This document shows, in pieces, positions 10,547 through 20,557 of a DNA stretch of 64,000 nt (positions are counted from its first letter, which is position 1; every line of letters starts with the position of its first letter). The stretch is from contig NZ_CP070982.1 in assembly GCF_018417595.1 (NCBI RefSeq), forward strand, positions 4,577,001 to 4,641,000. Direction: 5' to 3'. The notes under the pieces were generated by a model, which made no database searches, had not been told where the DNA came from, and saw nothing but the letters and a program-made list of their open reading frames with translations. The DNA is from Pseudomonas entomophila (GTDB lineage Bacteria > Pseudomonadota > Gammaproteobacteria > Pseudomonadales > Pseudomonadaceae). The translations under genes and the position numbers were made by a program.

Positions 10547-11301
10547 TAAGCACGAGCTCCAGCCTCGACCTGCTCGCTGGTCTTACCGAAGCGGCGCTGG
10601 CGCGAAGCGAAATCGGCCAGCGCGGTGCGCATGGCCTCGTGTTTGAAGTCCGGCCAGAACAGGTCGGAGAAATACAGCTCGGCATAGGCCAGCTGCCACA
10701 GCAGGAAGTTGCTGATGCGGCGCTCGCCACCGGTACGAATGCACAGGTCGGGCAACGGCAGGTCGCCGGTGGCCAGGCATGTCTGCAACAGGTCAGGCGT
10801 GATGTCGTCCGGACGCAGGTGGCCGGCCTGAACCTCACGCGCCAGGCGCTGGGCGGCCTGGGCGATATCCCACTGACCGCCGTAGTTGGCGGCGATCTGC
10901 AGGATGAAGCGGTTGTTGCCGGCCGTCAGCGCCTCAGCCTCGCGCATGGCCGCCTGCAGTTCCGGATGGAAGCGCGAACGGTCACCAATGATGCGCAGGC
11001 TGATGTTGTTCTCGTTGAGGCGCTTGGCTTCACGGCGCAACGCCGAGAAGAACAGCTCCATCAACGCCCCCACCTCTTCCGCCGGACGCTGCCAGTTCTC
11101 ACTGGAGAAGGCGAACAGGGTCAGCACCTCGACCCCGGACTGGGCACAGACTTCGATAACCGCACGCACGGCATCGACGCCAGCCTTGTGCCCGGCAACG
11201 CCGGGCAGAAGGCGCTTCTTCGCCCAGCGATTATTGCCATCCATGATGATCGCGACGTGACGCGGCACCGAGGACGGTGCCGCCAGCTTGGTCTTTTCCA
11301 T
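10546..11301 (-). CDS. uppS: Undecaprenyl diphosphate synthase
   Basis: UppS is a cis-prenyltransferase that makes the C55 carrier lipid used for peptidoglycan and O-antigen. The protein is 251 residues. The catalytic Asp21 lies in AIIMDGNNRWAKKR, and other family blocks are LFAFSSENW and CIRTGGERRISNFLLWQ. It lies 15 nt after frr and overlaps cdsA by one base. Its substrate pathway begins with Dxr, encoded in the same operon. Confidence 0.97.
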   Translation of the reverse strand: MEKTKLAAPSSVPRHVAIIMDGNNRWAKKRLLPGVAGHKAGVDAVRAVIEVCAQSGVEVLTLFAFSSENWQRPAEEVGALMELFFSALRREAKRLNENNISLRIIGDRSRFHPELQAAMREAEALTAGNNRFILQIAANYGGQWDIAQAAQRLAREVQAGHLRPDDITPDLLQTCLATGDLPLPDLCIRTGGERRISNFLLWQLAYAELYFSDLFWPDFKHEAMRTALADFASRQRRFGKTSEQVEAGARA

Positions 11302-11316
11302 TAAAAAACCTCGGCC

Positions 11317-11874
11317 TTAGACGGCCAACAGGTCCTTTTCCTTGGCTTTGAACGCAGCGTCGATCTCGGCGACGAACTTGTCGGTCAGCTTCTGGATCTC
11401 GTCAGCGGCGCGACGCTCTTCGTCTTCGCTGATCTCCTTGTCCTTGGTCAGCTTCTTCAGGTCGGCCAGGGCATCACGGCGCACGTTGCGCACGGCGACC
11501 TTGGCGTCTTCGGCAACAGCGCTGGCCTGCTTGGTGTAACCCTTGCGGGTTTCCTCGGTCAGGGCCGGCATTGGAACGCGGATGGTGGTGCCGGCGCTGG
11601 AGGGGTTCAAGCCCAGGTCGGAGGTCAGGATGGCCTTCTCGATGGCGGCGCTCAGGTTCTTGTCATGAGCGACGATCTTCAGGGTGCGAGCGTCCTCGAC
11701 GGTGATCGCGGCCACCTGGTTCAGCGGCATGTCGCTGCCCCAGGCCGGAACCTTGACGCTGTCCAGGATGCTGGGGTGGGCACGGCCGGTGCGGATGGAC
11801 GCCAGGTTGCGGCCCAGGGCCTCGATGGACTTGCCCATGCGCTCCTGCGCGTCTTTCTTGATGTCGTTGATCAT
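11317..11874 (-). CDS. frr: Ribosome recycling factor
   Basis: RRF, with EF-G, splits post-termination ribosomes. The 185-residue protein starts [17 protein letters not shown] and has the conserved core [13 protein letters not shown] and the C-terminal helix [23 protein letters not shown]. Length is exactly that of the family. It overlaps pyrH by 4 nt (ATGA) and precedes uppS by 15 nt, as in other gammaproteobacteria. Confidence 0.98.
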
Positions 11875-12614
11875 GCTTGGCCTTCCTCGATCAGAGTACC
11901 TTCAGCGCCACCCACCACGATGTTCAGCAGGGCGCCAGGCTTGTTCATGTTGAATACCCGCAATGGCATCTTGTGGTCGCGGCACAGGCAGATTGCGGTC
12001 AAGTCCATGACACCGAGCTTGCGATCCAGCACCTCGTCGTAGGTGAGGTGATCGAACTTCTCTGCGTGCGGGTCCTTGAATGGATCGGCAGTGTACACAC
12101 CGTCGACCTTGGTCGCCTTCAGCACCACATCGGCGTCGATCTCGATCGCGCGCAGGCACGCTGCGGAGTCGGTGGTGAAGAACGGGTTGCCAGTACCGGC
12201 GGAGAAAATTACCACATCCCCGGTGTTGAGGTGGCGAATAGCTTTGCGACGATCGTAATGATCGGTGACGCCGACCATGGAAATGGCCGACATGACCAGC
12301 GCCGGGATGTTCGAGCGCTCCAGGGCGTCACGCATGGCCAGGCCGTTCATCACGGTGGCCAGCATCCCCATGTGGTCGCCGGTGACGCGATCCATGCCGG
12401 CCGCGCTGAGCGCCGCGCCGCGGAACAGGTTGCCACCACCGATCACCAGGCCCACCTGGACACCGATCCCGACCAGCTGGCCGATTTCCAGGGCCATGCG
12501 ATCCAGCACCTTCGGGTCGATCCCGAAGTCTTCCGAGCCCATCAGGGCCTCGCCGCTAAGTTTGAGCAAAATGCGTTTATAGCGAGGTTGGCGACCACTC
12601 ACCTGCTGAGCCAT
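11871..12614 (-). CDS. pyrH: Uridylate kinase
   Basis: PyrH phosphorylates UMP to UDP as a hexamer of the amino-acid-kinase fold. The 247-residue protein shows [14 protein letters not shown] near the N-terminus and [10 protein letters not shown], both nucleotide or phosphate binding. The C-terminal part contains [19 protein letters not shown]. It overlaps frr by 4 nt. It is separated from tsf by about 180 nt that contain a terminator-like hairpin and a second hairpin, so it may be driven partly by its own promoter. Confidence 0.98.
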
Positions 12615-12684
12615 TGCGAGTCTCTCCTGCGGCGTACTTTTAGAAAATTCCGTGCGGGCTGTTTGCAGCCTGCTAACTGTAGCG

Positions 12685-12703
12685 TGGCACTGCTTCAGTG
12701 CCA
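12685..12703 (-). promoter_or_regulatory. Hairpin in the pyrH leader
   Basis: A perfect 8-bp stem (TGGCACTG / CAGTGCCA) with a 3-nt loop sits in the untranslated stretch between the tsf terminator and pyrH, about 70 nt before the pyrH start. It has no U-tract, so a regulatory or RNA-stabilising role is more likely than termination. The function is inferred only. Confidence 0.4.
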
Positions 12704-12740
12704 GCAGCCTCGGGCTTTATAAACCCGCGGCCGTTTTGAC

Positions 12741-12774
12741 AAAGAGGCTGCGCGCGTGAGCGGGCAGCCTCTTT
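12741..12774 (-). terminator. Rho-independent-like terminator after tsf
   Basis: An 11-bp perfect stem (AAAGAGGCTGC / GCAGCCTCTTT) with a 12-nt loop lies 22 nt beyond the tsf stop on the minus strand. The arm ends in TTT, but the tail is short, so termination may be partial and allow read-through to pyrH. Confidence 0.7.
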
Positions 12775-12795
12775 GGGGCGACAGACGCGTCTGTC

Positions 12796-13659
12796 TTACT
12801 GCTTGGCGGCAGCTACCTGGGCGGCAACTTCTTCAGCGAAGTTGTCAACCGGCTTCTCGATGCCTTCGCCGACCTTGAAGTAGGTGAAGGAAACGATTTC
12901 AGCGCCGGCTTTCTTGGCCAGTTCGCCAACCTTGACTTCCGGGTTCATGACGAAGGCTTGCTCTTTCAGCGAGGCTTCGGCTTTGAACTTGGTGATGCGG
13001 CCGTTGATCATGTTCTCAACGATGTTTTCCGGCTTGCCGGCGATCTTGTCGGCGTTCAGCTGCAGGAAGACGTTCTTCTCGCGCTCGATGGCCTCGGCGG
13101 AGATTTCCGACGCATCCAGGAACTCTGGGTTCGACGCTGCAACGTGCATGGCGATGTTCTTGGCCAGCTCGACGTCGCCGCCTTTCAGGACAACGACAGC
13201 ACCGATCTTGTTGCCGTGCAGGTAGGCGCCGACAACGTCGCCCTCTACGCGCACCAGGCGACGGATGTTGACGTTTTCGCCGCACTTGGCAACCAGGGCT
13301 TCACGCGCGGATTCGCGCGAGGCGATCAGCGGAGCGGCGTCGGTCAGCTTCTGGGCGAAGGCTTCTTCGATGCTTTCGGCAACGAAGTTCTTGAAGTCGT
13401 CTTGCAGGGCCAGGAAGTCGGTCTGCGAGTTCACTTCCAGCAGGACGGCGGCCTTGCCGTCGGTCTTGACGGCGATAGCGCCTTCAGCGGCAACGTTGCC
13501 AGCTTTTTTGGCGGCCTTGATGGCGCCCGAGGCACGCATGTCGTCAATGGCTTTCTCGATGTCGCCGCCGGCCTTTTCCAGGGCCTTCTTGCAATCCATC
13601 ATGCCTTCGCCGGTACGCTCGCGCAGTTCTTTGACCAGCGCCGCAGTAATTGCTGCCAT
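12796..13659 (-). CDS. tsf: Elongation factor Ts
   Basis: EF-Ts is the guanine nucleotide exchange factor for EF-Tu. The 287-residue protein starts MAAITAALVKELRERTGEGMMDCKKAL, with the N-terminal UBA-like domain, followed by the conserved NSQTDFLA block of the core domain. Length is standard. It follows rpsB, with a strong hairpin terminator or attenuator between them, and precedes pyrH. Confidence 0.98.
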   Translation of the reverse strand: MAAITAALVKELRERTGEGMMDCKKALEKAGGDIEKAIDDMRASGAIKAAKKAGNVAAEGAIAVKTDGKAAVLLEVNSQTDFLALQDDFKNFVAESIEEAFAQKLTDAAPLIASRESAREALVAKCGENVNIRRLVRVEGDVVGAYLHGNKIGAVVVLKGGDVELAKNIAMHVAASNPEFLDASEISAEAIEREKNVFLQLNADKIAGKPENIVENMINGRITKFKAEASLKEQAFVMNPEVKVGELAKKAGAEIVSFTYFKVGEGIEKPVDNFAEEVAAQVAAAKQ

Positions 13660-13791
13660 TTCAAAATCCTCTTGGAAAGTTTTTCAACCATTCCACCCGC
13701 TCTTCACGGGCGTTAAATTCTGCAAATCCGCTGTTTTTACTTCAGCAAGCCCATGATGCGGGAGCAACGCTGACAGCAGGATTTCAAGGTG

Positions 13792-13820
13792 GCAAAAAGG
13801 GGGCCAAGCCCCCTTTTTGC
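13792..13820 (-). terminator. Intercistronic terminator/attenuator between rpsB and tsf
   Basis: A 12-bp perfect stem (GCAAAAAGGGGG / CCCCCTTTTTGC) with a 5-nt loop lies 27 nt after the rpsB stop. Runs of A and T on the arms make it terminator-like on either strand. It probably lowers tsf relative to rpsB rather than ending the transcript completely. Confidence 0.7.
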
Positions 13821-13846
13821 GTGCCAAGTCAGACGCTAAGCGTCAA

Positions 13847-14584
13847 TTACTCAGCAGCAGGTGCAGCCGCTTCTTCAGCGTAGACTTCGGTGCCGCCAGC
13901 AACGTTGTTGCGGCCGCGGATGACGGCGTCAGCCATCGAAGTCATGTACAGCTCGATGGCGCGGATGGCGTCATCGTTACCTGGGATGACGAAGTCAACG
14001 CCTTCCGGGCTGCTGTTGGTATCGACAACGCCGATGACCGGGATGCCCAGCTTGTTGGCTTCGGTGATGGCAATGCGCTCGTGGTCGACGTCGATCACGA
14101 ACAGGGCATCAGGCAGGCCGCCCATGTCCTTGATACCACCCAGGCTGCGATCCAGTTTTTCCAGGTCGCGGGAACGCATCAGGGCTTCTTTCTTGGTCAG
14201 CTTGGCGAAAGTGCCGTCTTCGGCCTGGGTTTCCAGGTCGCGCAGACGCTTGATCGAAGCGCGGATGGTCTTGTAGTTGGTCAGCATGCCGCCCAACCAG
14301 CGGTGGTCAACGTATGGCGAACCGCAACGAGCAGCTTGCTCGGCGACGATCTTGCCGGCGGAACGCTTGGTGCCGACGAACATGATCTTGTTCTTGCCCT
14401 GGGCCAGGCGCTCTACGAACGCCAGGGCGTCGTTGAACATCGGCAGGGTTTTTTCCAGGTTGATGATGTGAATCTTGTTACGCGCGCCGAAAATGTACTT
14501 GCCCATTTTCGGGTTCCAGTAACGGGTCTGGTGGCCGAAGTGCACACCGGCCTTCAGCATATCGCGCATGTTGACTTGGGACAT
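13847..14584 (-). CDS. rpsB: 30S ribosomal protein S2
   Basis: S2 belongs to the small subunit. The protein is 245 residues starting [19 protein letters not shown], the canonical N-terminus. The frame is open to 14680, but the extra 32 codons fall in the structured leader and are not S2-like. It has the S2 blocks [24 protein letters not shown] and [23 protein letters not shown]. It is the first gene of the minus-strand superoperon and divergent from map. Confidence 0.98.
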   Translation of the reverse strand: MSQVNMRDMLKAGVHFGHQTRYWNPKMGKYIFGARNKIHIINLEKTLPMFNDALAFVERLAQGKNKIMFVGTKRSAGKIVAEQAARCGSPYVDHRWLGGMLTNYKTIRASIKRLRDLETQAEDGTFAKLTKKEALMRSRDLEKLDRSLGGIKDMGGLPDALFVIDVDHERIAITEANKLGIPVIGVVDTNSSPEGVDFVIPGNDDAIRAIELYMTSMADAVIRGRNNVAGGTEVYAEEAAAPAAE

Positions 14585-14601
14585 GATAGTTCCTTGATAA
14601 G

Positions 14602-14733
14602 TCGGGTTGGGCCTCCACGTATCCCAATGACCAACCCGCATCTCCGAGGAGACCGGGCACCCAGGCCATCGTGTCGACACGTGTGTGGGTTTGAGCTTAC
14701 GGAGGTCATCCCCCGAAAGCGGCGCATTTTATA
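14602..14733 (-). promoter_or_regulatory. rpsB promoter and structured leader (possible S2 autoregulatory RNA)
   Basis: The minus strand carries a -10 like TATAAA in TATAAAAT (14726-14733) with an upstream TG (extended -10). The leader of roughly 135 nt before rpsB has a perfect 8-bp stem (CGGGTTGG / CCAACCCG, 14603-14610 with 14631-14638, 20-nt loop), a small TCTC/GAGA hairpin (14641-14652) and a CGTGTCGACACG palindrome. Gammaproteobacterial rpsB leaders are known to hold an S2-binding autoregulatory structure. Assignment to that family is inference; the stems are seen directly. Confidence 0.5.
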
Positions 14734-14869
14734 CCACAGACCACGCACGAACGAAACCCGAATAATGATTCGTCCGTCAGCGGCTTTTGCAGCACCCGGG
14801 CTTTAGGGCCAGAATGCCCTCAATAGACCACCGGATCCTCGGGATTATCCCGCCAGATCGCCGCCATGC

Positions 14870-14880
14870 TCTGGTAGAAT
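14870..14880 (+). promoter_or_regulatory. Candidate extended -10 promoter for map
   Basis: TGGTAGAAT (14872-14880) fits an extended -10 (TGnTATAAT, one mismatch). It lies about 53 nt before the map ATG, at the end of the 348-nt divergent region between rpsB and map. No good -35 is visible. Apart from this and the rpsB leader, nothing else was recognised in that region. Confidence 0.4.
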
Positions 14881-14932
14881 CCGGCCTTTCCCGTATCGTT
14901 CGCGCCGCACGCGGCGCCGTAGAGAGCCTGTA

Positions 14933-15715
14933 ATGACCGTCACCATCAAGACCGCAGAAGACATCGAGAAGATGCGCGTCGCCGGCCGCCTGGCCGCCGA
15001 AGTCCTCGAAATGATCGAGGAACACGTCAAGCCCGGCATCACCACCGAAGAGCTCGACCGCATCTGCCACGACTACATCGTCAACGTCCAGCAGGCCATT
15101 CCGGCACCGCTCAACTACAAGGGCTACCCGAAGTCGATCTGCACCTCGATCAACCACGTGGTGTGCCACGGCATCCCCAACGACAAGCCGTTGAAGAAGG
15201 GCGACACCCTCAATATCGACATCACCGTGATCAAGGACGGCTACCACGGCGACACCAGCCGCATGTTCCACGTCGGCGAGGTCCCGGAGTGGGCCGCGCG
15301 CCTGTCGAAGGTGACGCAGGAGTGCATGTACAAGGCCATCGAGCTGGTCAAGCCGGGCTGCCGCCTGGGCGATATCGGCGAAGTGATCCAGAAGCACGCT
15401 GAAAAGAATGGTTTCTCGGTGGTACGCGAGTTCTGCGGCCATGGTATCGGCAAGGTATTCCACGAAGAACCGCAGATCCTGCACTACGGCAGGGCCGGCA
15501 CCGGCATGGAGCTCAAGGAAGGCATGACCTTCACCATCGAGCCGATGATCAACCAGGGCAAGGCCGATACGAAGGTGCTCGGTGACGGCTGGACCGCCAT
15601 CACCAAGGACCGCAAGCTCTCGGCCCAGTGGGAGCACACGCTGGTGGTGACCGCCACGGGCTACGAGATCTTCACCCTGCGCAAGGACGACACCATCCCG
15701 CGCACCTCGGCCTGA
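14933..15715 (+). CDS. map: Methionine aminopeptidase, type I
   Basis: Map removes the initiator methionine from nascent proteins. The 260-residue protein has all five metal ligands: Asp96 and Asp107 ([17 protein letters not shown]), His170 ([13 protein letters not shown]), Glu203 (TIEPM) and Glu234 (QWEHT). Each is one less than the E. coli number. It is divergent from rpsB and 26 nt upstream of glnD, an order typical of pseudomonads. Confidence 0.98.
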   Translation: MTVTIKTAEDIEKMRVAGRLAAEVLEMIEEHVKPGITTEELDRICHDYIVNVQQAIPAPLNYKGYPKSICTSINHVVCHGIPNDKPLKKGDTLNIDITVIKDGYHGDTSRMFHVGEVPEWAARLSKVTQECMYKAIELVKPGCRLGDIGEVIQKHAEKNGFSVVREFCGHGIGKVFHEEPQILHYGRAGTGMELKEGMTFTIEPMINQGKADTKVLGDGWTAITKDRKLSAQWEHTLVVTATGYEIFTLRKDDTIPRTSA

Positions 15716-15741
15716 CCTTCACTTCACAGGAACGCGACTCG

Positions 15742-18444
15742 ATGCCCCAGGTGGATCCCGAGCTGTTCGACCGCGGCCAGTTCCAGGCGGAACTGGCCCT
15801 CAAGGCAAGCCCCATCGCCGCCTTCAAGAAAGCCATCCGCATGGCCGGCGAAGTGCTCGACAAGCGTTTCCGTGACGGCCGCGAGATCCGCCGGCTGATC
15901 GAGGATCGCGCCTGGTTCGTCGACAACATCCTGCAGCAGGCCTGGAACCAGTTCGCCTGGGGCAAGCCGGACGGCATCGCCCTGGTGGCGGTGGGCGGCT
16001 ACGGTCGAGGCGAACTGCACCCTTACTCCGACATCGACCTGCTGATCCTGCTCGACGCCGCCGAGCACGAGCAGTACCGCGACGCCATCGAGCGTTTTCT
16101 CACACTACTGTGGGATATCGGCCTGGAAGTAGGCCAGAGCGTGCGCACCGTCGACGAATGCGCCGAACAGGCCCGGGCCGACCTGACGGTCATCACCAAC
16201 CTGATGGAAAGCCGCACCATCGCCGGCCCCGAACCACTGCGCCAGCGCATGCTAGATGCCACCAGCACCGCGCACATGTGGCCGAGCAAGGAGTTCTTCC
16301 TCGCCAAGCGCGCCGAGCTCAAAGCCCGTCACCACAAGTACAACGACACCGAGTACAACCTCGAACCCAACGTCAAGGGTGGCCCGGGCGGCCTGCGCGA
16401 CATCCAGACGGTGCTATGGGTGGCGCGTCGCCAGTACGGCACACTGAACCTGCACGCCCTGGCTGGCGAGGATTTCCTGCTGGAGAGCGAGAACGAACTG
16501 CTGGCCTCGTCCCAAGCCTTCCTCTGGCGCGTGCGCTATGCCCTGCACATGCTCGCCGGGCGCGCCGAGGATCGCCTGCTGTTCGACCACCAGCGCAGCA
16601 TCGCGACGTTGCTGGGTTACCACGACGAGAACCCCAAGCGCGCCATCGAACAGTTCATGCAGCAGTACTACCGGGTGGTGATGAGCATCAGCCAACTGTG
16701 CGACCTGATCATCCAGCATTTCGAGGAAGTGATCCTCGCCAATGATGACAGCGGCACCACCCAACCGCTCAATGCCCGCTTCCGCCTGCATGATGGCTAT
16801 ATAGAGGCGGTGCACCCGAACGTGTTCAGGCGCACGCCGTTCGCCATGCTGGAAATCTTCGTGCTCATGGCCCAGCACCCCGAGATCAAGGGCGTGCGCG
16901 CCGACACCGTGCGCCTGCTGCGCGAGCATCGCCACCTGATCGACGACAAGTTCCGCAACGATATCCGCAATACCAGCCTGTTCATCGAGCTGTTCAAATG
17001 CGAGATCGGCATCCACCGCAACCTGCGGCGGATGAACCGCTACGGCATCCTCGGCCGCTACCTGCCGGAGTTCGGCCTGATCGTCGGGCAGATGCAACAC
17101 GACCTGTTCCACATCTATACGGTCGACGCGCACACCCTCAACCTGATCAAGCACCTGCGCAAGCTGCAGTACACGCCGGTGTCGGAGAAATTCCCGCTGG
17201 CCAGCAAGCTCATGGGGCGCCTGCCCAAGCCCGAGCTGATCTACCTGGCCGGCCTGTACCATGACATCGGCAAGGGGCGCCAGGGCGATCACTCCGAACT
17301 CGGCGCGGTGGATGCCCAGGCGTTCTGCGCCCGCCACCAGTTGCCTGCCTGGGACAGCCGACTGATCGTCTGGCTGGTACTGAACCACCTGGTGATGTCC
17401 ACCACCGCCCAGCGCAAGGACCTGTCCGACCCGCAGGTGATCAACGATTTCGCCCTGCACGTGGGCGACGAGACACGCCTGGACTACCTCTACGTGCTGA
17501 CCGTGGCCGATATCAACGCCACCAACCCCAGCCTGTGGAACTCCTGGCGCGCGAGCCTGCTGCGCCAGCTCTACACCGAAACCAAGCGCGCTTTACGCCG
17601 GGGCCTGGAAAACCCGTTGGACCGCGAGGAGCAGATTCGCCAGACCCAGAGCGCCGCGCTGGACATATTGGTGCGCGAGGGCACCGACCCGGACGATGTC
17701 GAGCAGCTCTGGTCGCAACTGGGCGATGACTACTTTCTCAAGCACAACGCCGCCGATGTGGCCTGGCACAGCGACGCCATCCTCCAGCAGCCCGCCGACA
17801 GCGGCCCGCTGGTGCTGATCAAGGAAACCACCCAGCGCGAGTTCGAAGGCGGCACGCAGATTTTCATCTACGCCCCGGACCAGCACGACTTCTTCGCCGT
17901 GACCGTGGCCGCCATGGCGCAGCTCAACCTGAACATCCATGACGCCCGCATCATCACCTCCAGCAGCCAGTTCACCCTCGACACCTACATCGTGCTCGAC
18001 AACGACGGCGGCTCGATCGGCGACAACCCGCAGCGGGTCAAGCAGATCCGCGATGGCCTGACCGAAGCGCTGCGTACCCCCGAGGACTACCCGGCGATCA
18101 TCCAGCGTCGGGTACCGCGCCAGCTCAAGCACTTCGACTTTCCACCCCAGGTGACCATCCTCAACGATGCCCAGCGCCCGGTGACCATCCTCGAGATCAC
18201 CGCCCCCGACCGCCCCGGCCTGCTGGCACGGATCGGGCGGATCTTCCTGGAGTTCGACCTGTCGCTGCAGAACGCCAAGATCGCCACCCTTGGTGAACGG
18301 GTGGAGGACGTGTTCTTCATCACCGACGCCGATAACCAGCCGCTGTCCGACCCGCAGCTATGCAGCCGCCTGCAGGAGGCCATCGTCCAGCAGTTGCAGG
18401 CCGGCCAGGCCAGCGAAGCCAGCCCTTCCCGCATGACCTTTTGA
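15742..18444 (+). CDS. glnD: Bifunctional PII uridylyltransferase/uridylyl-removing enzyme
   Basis: GlnD senses glutamine and controls nitrogen metabolism by uridylylating or deuridylylating PII (GlnK/GlnB). The start [10 protein letters not shown] at 15742 gives 900 residues; the frame is open further upstream but overlaps map. Domains in order: nucleotidyltransferase ([17 protein letters not shown], with Asp97 and Asp99), a linker domain, an HD phosphohydrolase domain ([15 protein letters not shown], around residue 507) and two C-terminal ACT domains (from about 688 and 814, the latter with [14 protein letters not shown]). It sits between map and dapC, 26 nt and 21 nt away. Confidence 0.98.
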   Translation: MPQVDPELFDRGQFQAELALKASPIAAFKKAIRMAGEVLDKRFRDGREIRRLIEDRAWFVDNILQQAWNQFAWGKPDGIALVAVGGYGRGELHPYSDIDLLILLDAAEHEQYRDAIERFLTLLWDIGLEVGQSVRTVDECAEQARADLTVITNLMESRTIAGPEPLRQRMLDATSTAHMWPSKEFFLAKRAELKARHHKYNDTEYNLEPNVKGGPGGLRDIQTVLWVARRQYGTLNLHALAGEDFLLESENELLASSQAFLWRVRYALHMLAGRAEDRLLFDHQRSIATLLGYHDENPKRAIEQFMQQYYRVVMSISQLCDLIIQHFEEVILANDDSGTTQPLNARFRLHDGYIEAVHPNVFRRTPFAMLEIFVLMAQHPEIKGVRADTVRLLREHRHLIDDKFRNDIRNTSLFIELFKCEIGIHRNLRRMNRYGILGRYLPEFGLIVGQMQHDLFHIYTVDAHTLNLIKHLRKLQYTPVSEKFPLASKLMGRLPKPELIYLAGLYHDIGKGRQGDHSELGAVDAQAFCARHQLPAWDSRLIVWLVLNHLVMSTTAQRKDLSDPQVINDFALHVGDETRLDYLYVLTVADINATNPSLWNSWRASLLRQLYTETKRALRRGLENPLDREEQIRQTQSAALDILVREGTDPDDVEQLWSQLGDDYFLKHNAADVAWHSDAILQQPADSGPLVLIKETTQREFEGGTQIFIYAPDQHDFFAVTVAAMAQLNLNIHDARIITSSSQFTLDTYIVLDNDGGSIGDNPQRVKQIRDGLTEALRTPEDYPAIIQRRVPRQLKHFDFPPQVTILNDAQRPVTILEITAPDRPGLLARIGRIFLEFDLSLQNAKIATLGERVEDVFFITDADNQPLSDPQLCSRLQEAIVQQLQAGQASEASPSRMTF

Positions 18445-18465
18445 CGATTACGAGACCTTGCGCCG

Positions 18466-19659
18466 ATGAACCATGCCTTGACCCAGCTTCAGCCCTACCC
18501 GTTCGAGAAACTGCGCGCCCTGCTCGGTAGCGTGAAGCCTGCGGCGGACAAACGCGCCATCGCCCTGTCGATCGGCGAGCCGAAGCACGAATCGCCGGCG
18601 TTCGTCGCCAAGGCCTTGGCCGATAACCTCGACAAGCTGGCGGTCTACCCCAGTACCCTCGGCCTGCCCGCCCTGCGCCAGGCCATCGGCCAGTGGTGCG
18701 AGCGCCGCTTCAAGGTACCGGCTGGCTGGCTGGATGCCGACCGCCACATCCTGCCGGTGAACGGCACCCGCGAGGCCCTGTTCGCCTTCACCCAGGCCGT
18801 GGTCAACCGCGCGGACGATGGCCTGGTGGTCAGCCCCAACCCGTTCTATCAGATCTACGAAGGCGCGGCCCTGCTGGCCGGTGCCACCCCGCACTACCTG
18901 CCATGCCTGGAAAACAACGGCTTCAACCCGGACTTCGATGCCGTGCCGGCCGACGTGTGGAAGCGCTGCCAGATCCTGTTCCTCTGCTCCCCGGGCAATC
19001 CCACCGGTGCGCTGGTACCGATGCAGACGCTGAAAAAACTGATCGCCCTGGCCGACGAGCACGACTTCGTCATCGCCTCCGATGAGTGCTACAGCGAACT
19101 CTACTTCGACGAGGACGCCCCGCCACCGGGCCTGCTCACTGCATGTGCCGAGCTCGGCCGCAGCGACTTCAAGCGCTGCGTGGTGTTCCACAGCCTGTCC
19201 AAGCGCTCCAACCTGCCAGGCCTGCGCTCGGGCTTCGTCGCCGGTGACGCCGAGATCATCAAGCCGTTCCTGCTGTACCGCACCTACCATGGCTGCGCCA
19301 TGCCGGTACAGACTCAGCTGGCCAGCATTGCCGCCTGGCAGGACGAGGCCCATGTGCGCGACAACCGTGACCAGTACCGCGCCAAGTACGATGCGGTACT
19401 CGACATCCTGCAGCCGGTACTGGATGTGCAACGCCCCGATGGCAGCTTCTACCTGTGGGCCAAAGTGCCGGGCAACGATGCCGACTTCACCCGCGACCTG
19501 TTCGAAGCGCAGCACGTGACCGTGGTGCCGGGCTCGTACCTGTCGCGCGAGGTGGACGGGGTCAATCCAGGGGCCGGGCGCGTACGCATGGCGCTGGTCG
19601 CACCGCTGGCCGAATGCATCGAGGCGGCCGAACGAATCCGTGCGTTCCTGAGTCGCTGA
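18466..19659 (+). CDS. dapC: N-succinyl-L,L-diaminopimelate aminotransferase
   Basis: A class I/II PLP aminotransferase of 397 residues assigned to DapC, which forms N-succinyl-LL-DAP in the lysine and peptidoglycan pathway. PLP-binding features are SPGNPTG, Asp206/Tyr209 (ASDECYSE) and the Schiff-base Lys246 in SLSKRSNLPG. The assignment rests on similarity to the DapC family and on the glnD-dapC neighbourhood, with dapD and dapE in the same window. A broader acetylornithine/succinyl-DAP specificity is possible. Confidence 0.9.
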   Translation: MNHALTQLQPYPFEKLRALLGSVKPAADKRAIALSIGEPKHESPAFVAKALADNLDKLAVYPSTLGLPALRQAIGQWCERRFKVPAGWLDADRHILPVNGTREALFAFTQAVVNRADDGLVVSPNPFYQIYEGAALLAGATPHYLPCLENNGFNPDFDAVPADVWKRCQILFLCSPGNPTGALVPMQTLKKLIALADEHDFVIASDECYSELYFDEDAPPPGLLTACAELGRSDFKRCVVFHSLSKRSNLPGLRSGFVAGDAEIIKPFLLYRTYHGCAMPVQTQLASIAAWQDEAHVRDNRDQYRAKYDAVLDILQPVLDVQRPDGSFYLWAKVPGNDADFTRDLFEAQHVTVVPGSYLSREVDGVNPGAGRVRMALVAPLAECIEAAERIRAFLSR

Positions 19660-19700
19660 CAGCGCAGCACTATCTACCGCACACCGGCACGCCAGCAGAG

Positions 19701-19732
19701 GAAAACTCCGGGTTTTCAACCACGGAGTTTTC
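19701..19732 (+). promoter_or_regulatory. Hairpin sequestering the ribosome binding site of the first metallopeptidase
   Basis: A perfect 10-bp inverted repeat (GAAAACTCCG / CGGAGTTTTC) with a 12-nt loop. The 3' arm contains GGAG (19724-19727), which is the only plausible Shine-Dalgarno sequence for the ATG at 19735 (7-nt spacing). The hairpin could act as a translational switch, or be the dapC terminator, since it ends in TTTTCCC. Confidence 0.6.
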
Positions 19733-19734
19733 CC

Positions 19735-20472
19735 ATGTCTCAACTGATCTTTTCCCACCGCCTGAAGCCTGCCGACCCACAGCTCGCCGAACTGCTGGCA
19801 CGACTGGAGAATCCCGGCAACGCAGCCACGACCGCCGGCGGCCGACAAAAGCGTGCCTTGGCCATCACCCGTAAGCTCTGGCGCCCCGGCCGCTTACTGA
19901 AGGTCTCGTTCCTCGGCAGCCCCGATGACTTCCTGAAGTCGGAAATCTTCAAGACAGCTTCACAATGGCTGCTACGCTCGGGGGCCAACCTGGCAATGGC
20001 GCTGACGCGGGATAACGACCCACAGGCACAAATCAGGGTACGCACCGGCAGGTCGCTGCCACGCAATGAGTCCTGCGCCGGAACCGACGCACTGGCCATG
20101 CCCGCCGAGACCATGAACCTCAACGTCGAGCCCGGCGATACCGCCTTCGAGCACGTCGTCTTGCACGAGTTCGGCCACGCCCTGGGAGCGGAACACGAAC
20201 ACCAGCACCCCGATGCCAGCATTCCGTGGAATGTCGAGGAGGTTGTGCGCGCGGCCAATGCGGAACAGGGCTGGACGCGCCAGCAGGTGATGGACGAGAT
20301 GATCGCCAGGCGTGCCGACGTCGGTATCGTGAAGAGCAACTACGATCCAGGCTCGGTCATGCATTATCCGATTCCCCAGGCATTCACCCTCGGGGACTGG
20401 GAGGTCGGCCTGAACAGCCGCCTCAGTGACAAGGACCTGGCGTTCATGCGTATCGCCTACCCACATGACTGA
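19735..20472 (+). CDS. Astacin-like (M12A) zinc metallopeptidase, paralogue 1
   Basis: A 245-residue protein with the metzincin zinc site HEFGHALGAEHEHQHP (His144, Glu145, His148, His154, with Glu155 after the third His as in astacins). A Met-turn SVMHY follows (Met209-Tyr211, 55 residues later). The C-terminal block LGDWEVGLNSRLSDKD is shared with the next two genes. The N-terminus (MSQLIFSHRLKPADPQ) has no signal peptide or propeptide-like export signal, and there is a single Cys. Target and location are unknown. It is the first of three tandem paralogues downstream of dapC, and its SD lies in a hairpin. Family is secure from the motifs; the biological role is not. Confidence 0.85.
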   Translation: MSQLIFSHRLKPADPQLAELLARLENPGNAATTAGGRQKRALAITRKLWRPGRLLKVSFLGSPDDFLKSEIFKTASQWLLRSGANLAMALTRDNDPQAQIRVRTGRSLPRNESCAGTDALAMPAETMNLNVEPGDTAFEHVVLHEFGHALGAEHEHQHPDASIPWNVEEVVRAANAEQGWTRQQVMDEMIARRADVGIVKSNYDPGSVMHYPIPQAFTLGDWEVGLNSRLSDKDLAFMRIAYPHD

Positions 20473-20487
20473 CGGGGCGTCCCATAT

Positions 20488-20497
20488 CCATATATGG
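20488..20497 (+). promoter_or_regulatory. AT-rich palindrome upstream of metallopeptidase 2
   Basis: A perfect 10-bp palindrome CCATATATGG lies 59 nt before the second metallopeptidase start, in the 83-nt gap. It could be a regulator half-site pair or part of a -10 region; nothing further supports either. Confidence 0.3.
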
Positions 20498-20520
20498 CAC
20501 GGAGCTCCCGTACCCTTGCA

Positions 20521-20557
20521 ATGCTCTGGTTTCCACATCAACAGGAATCCAGAGCAT
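20521..20557 (+). promoter_or_regulatory. Hairpin enclosing RBS and start of metallopeptidase 2
   Basis: A perfect 9-bp inverted repeat (ATGCTCTGG / CCAGAGCAT) with a 19-nt loop. The loop carries the SD-like AGGA (20543-20546), and the 3' arm includes the first two bases of the ATG at 20556. Opening of this stem would be needed for initiation. It parallels the hairpins of the neighbouring paralogues. Confidence 0.6.
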
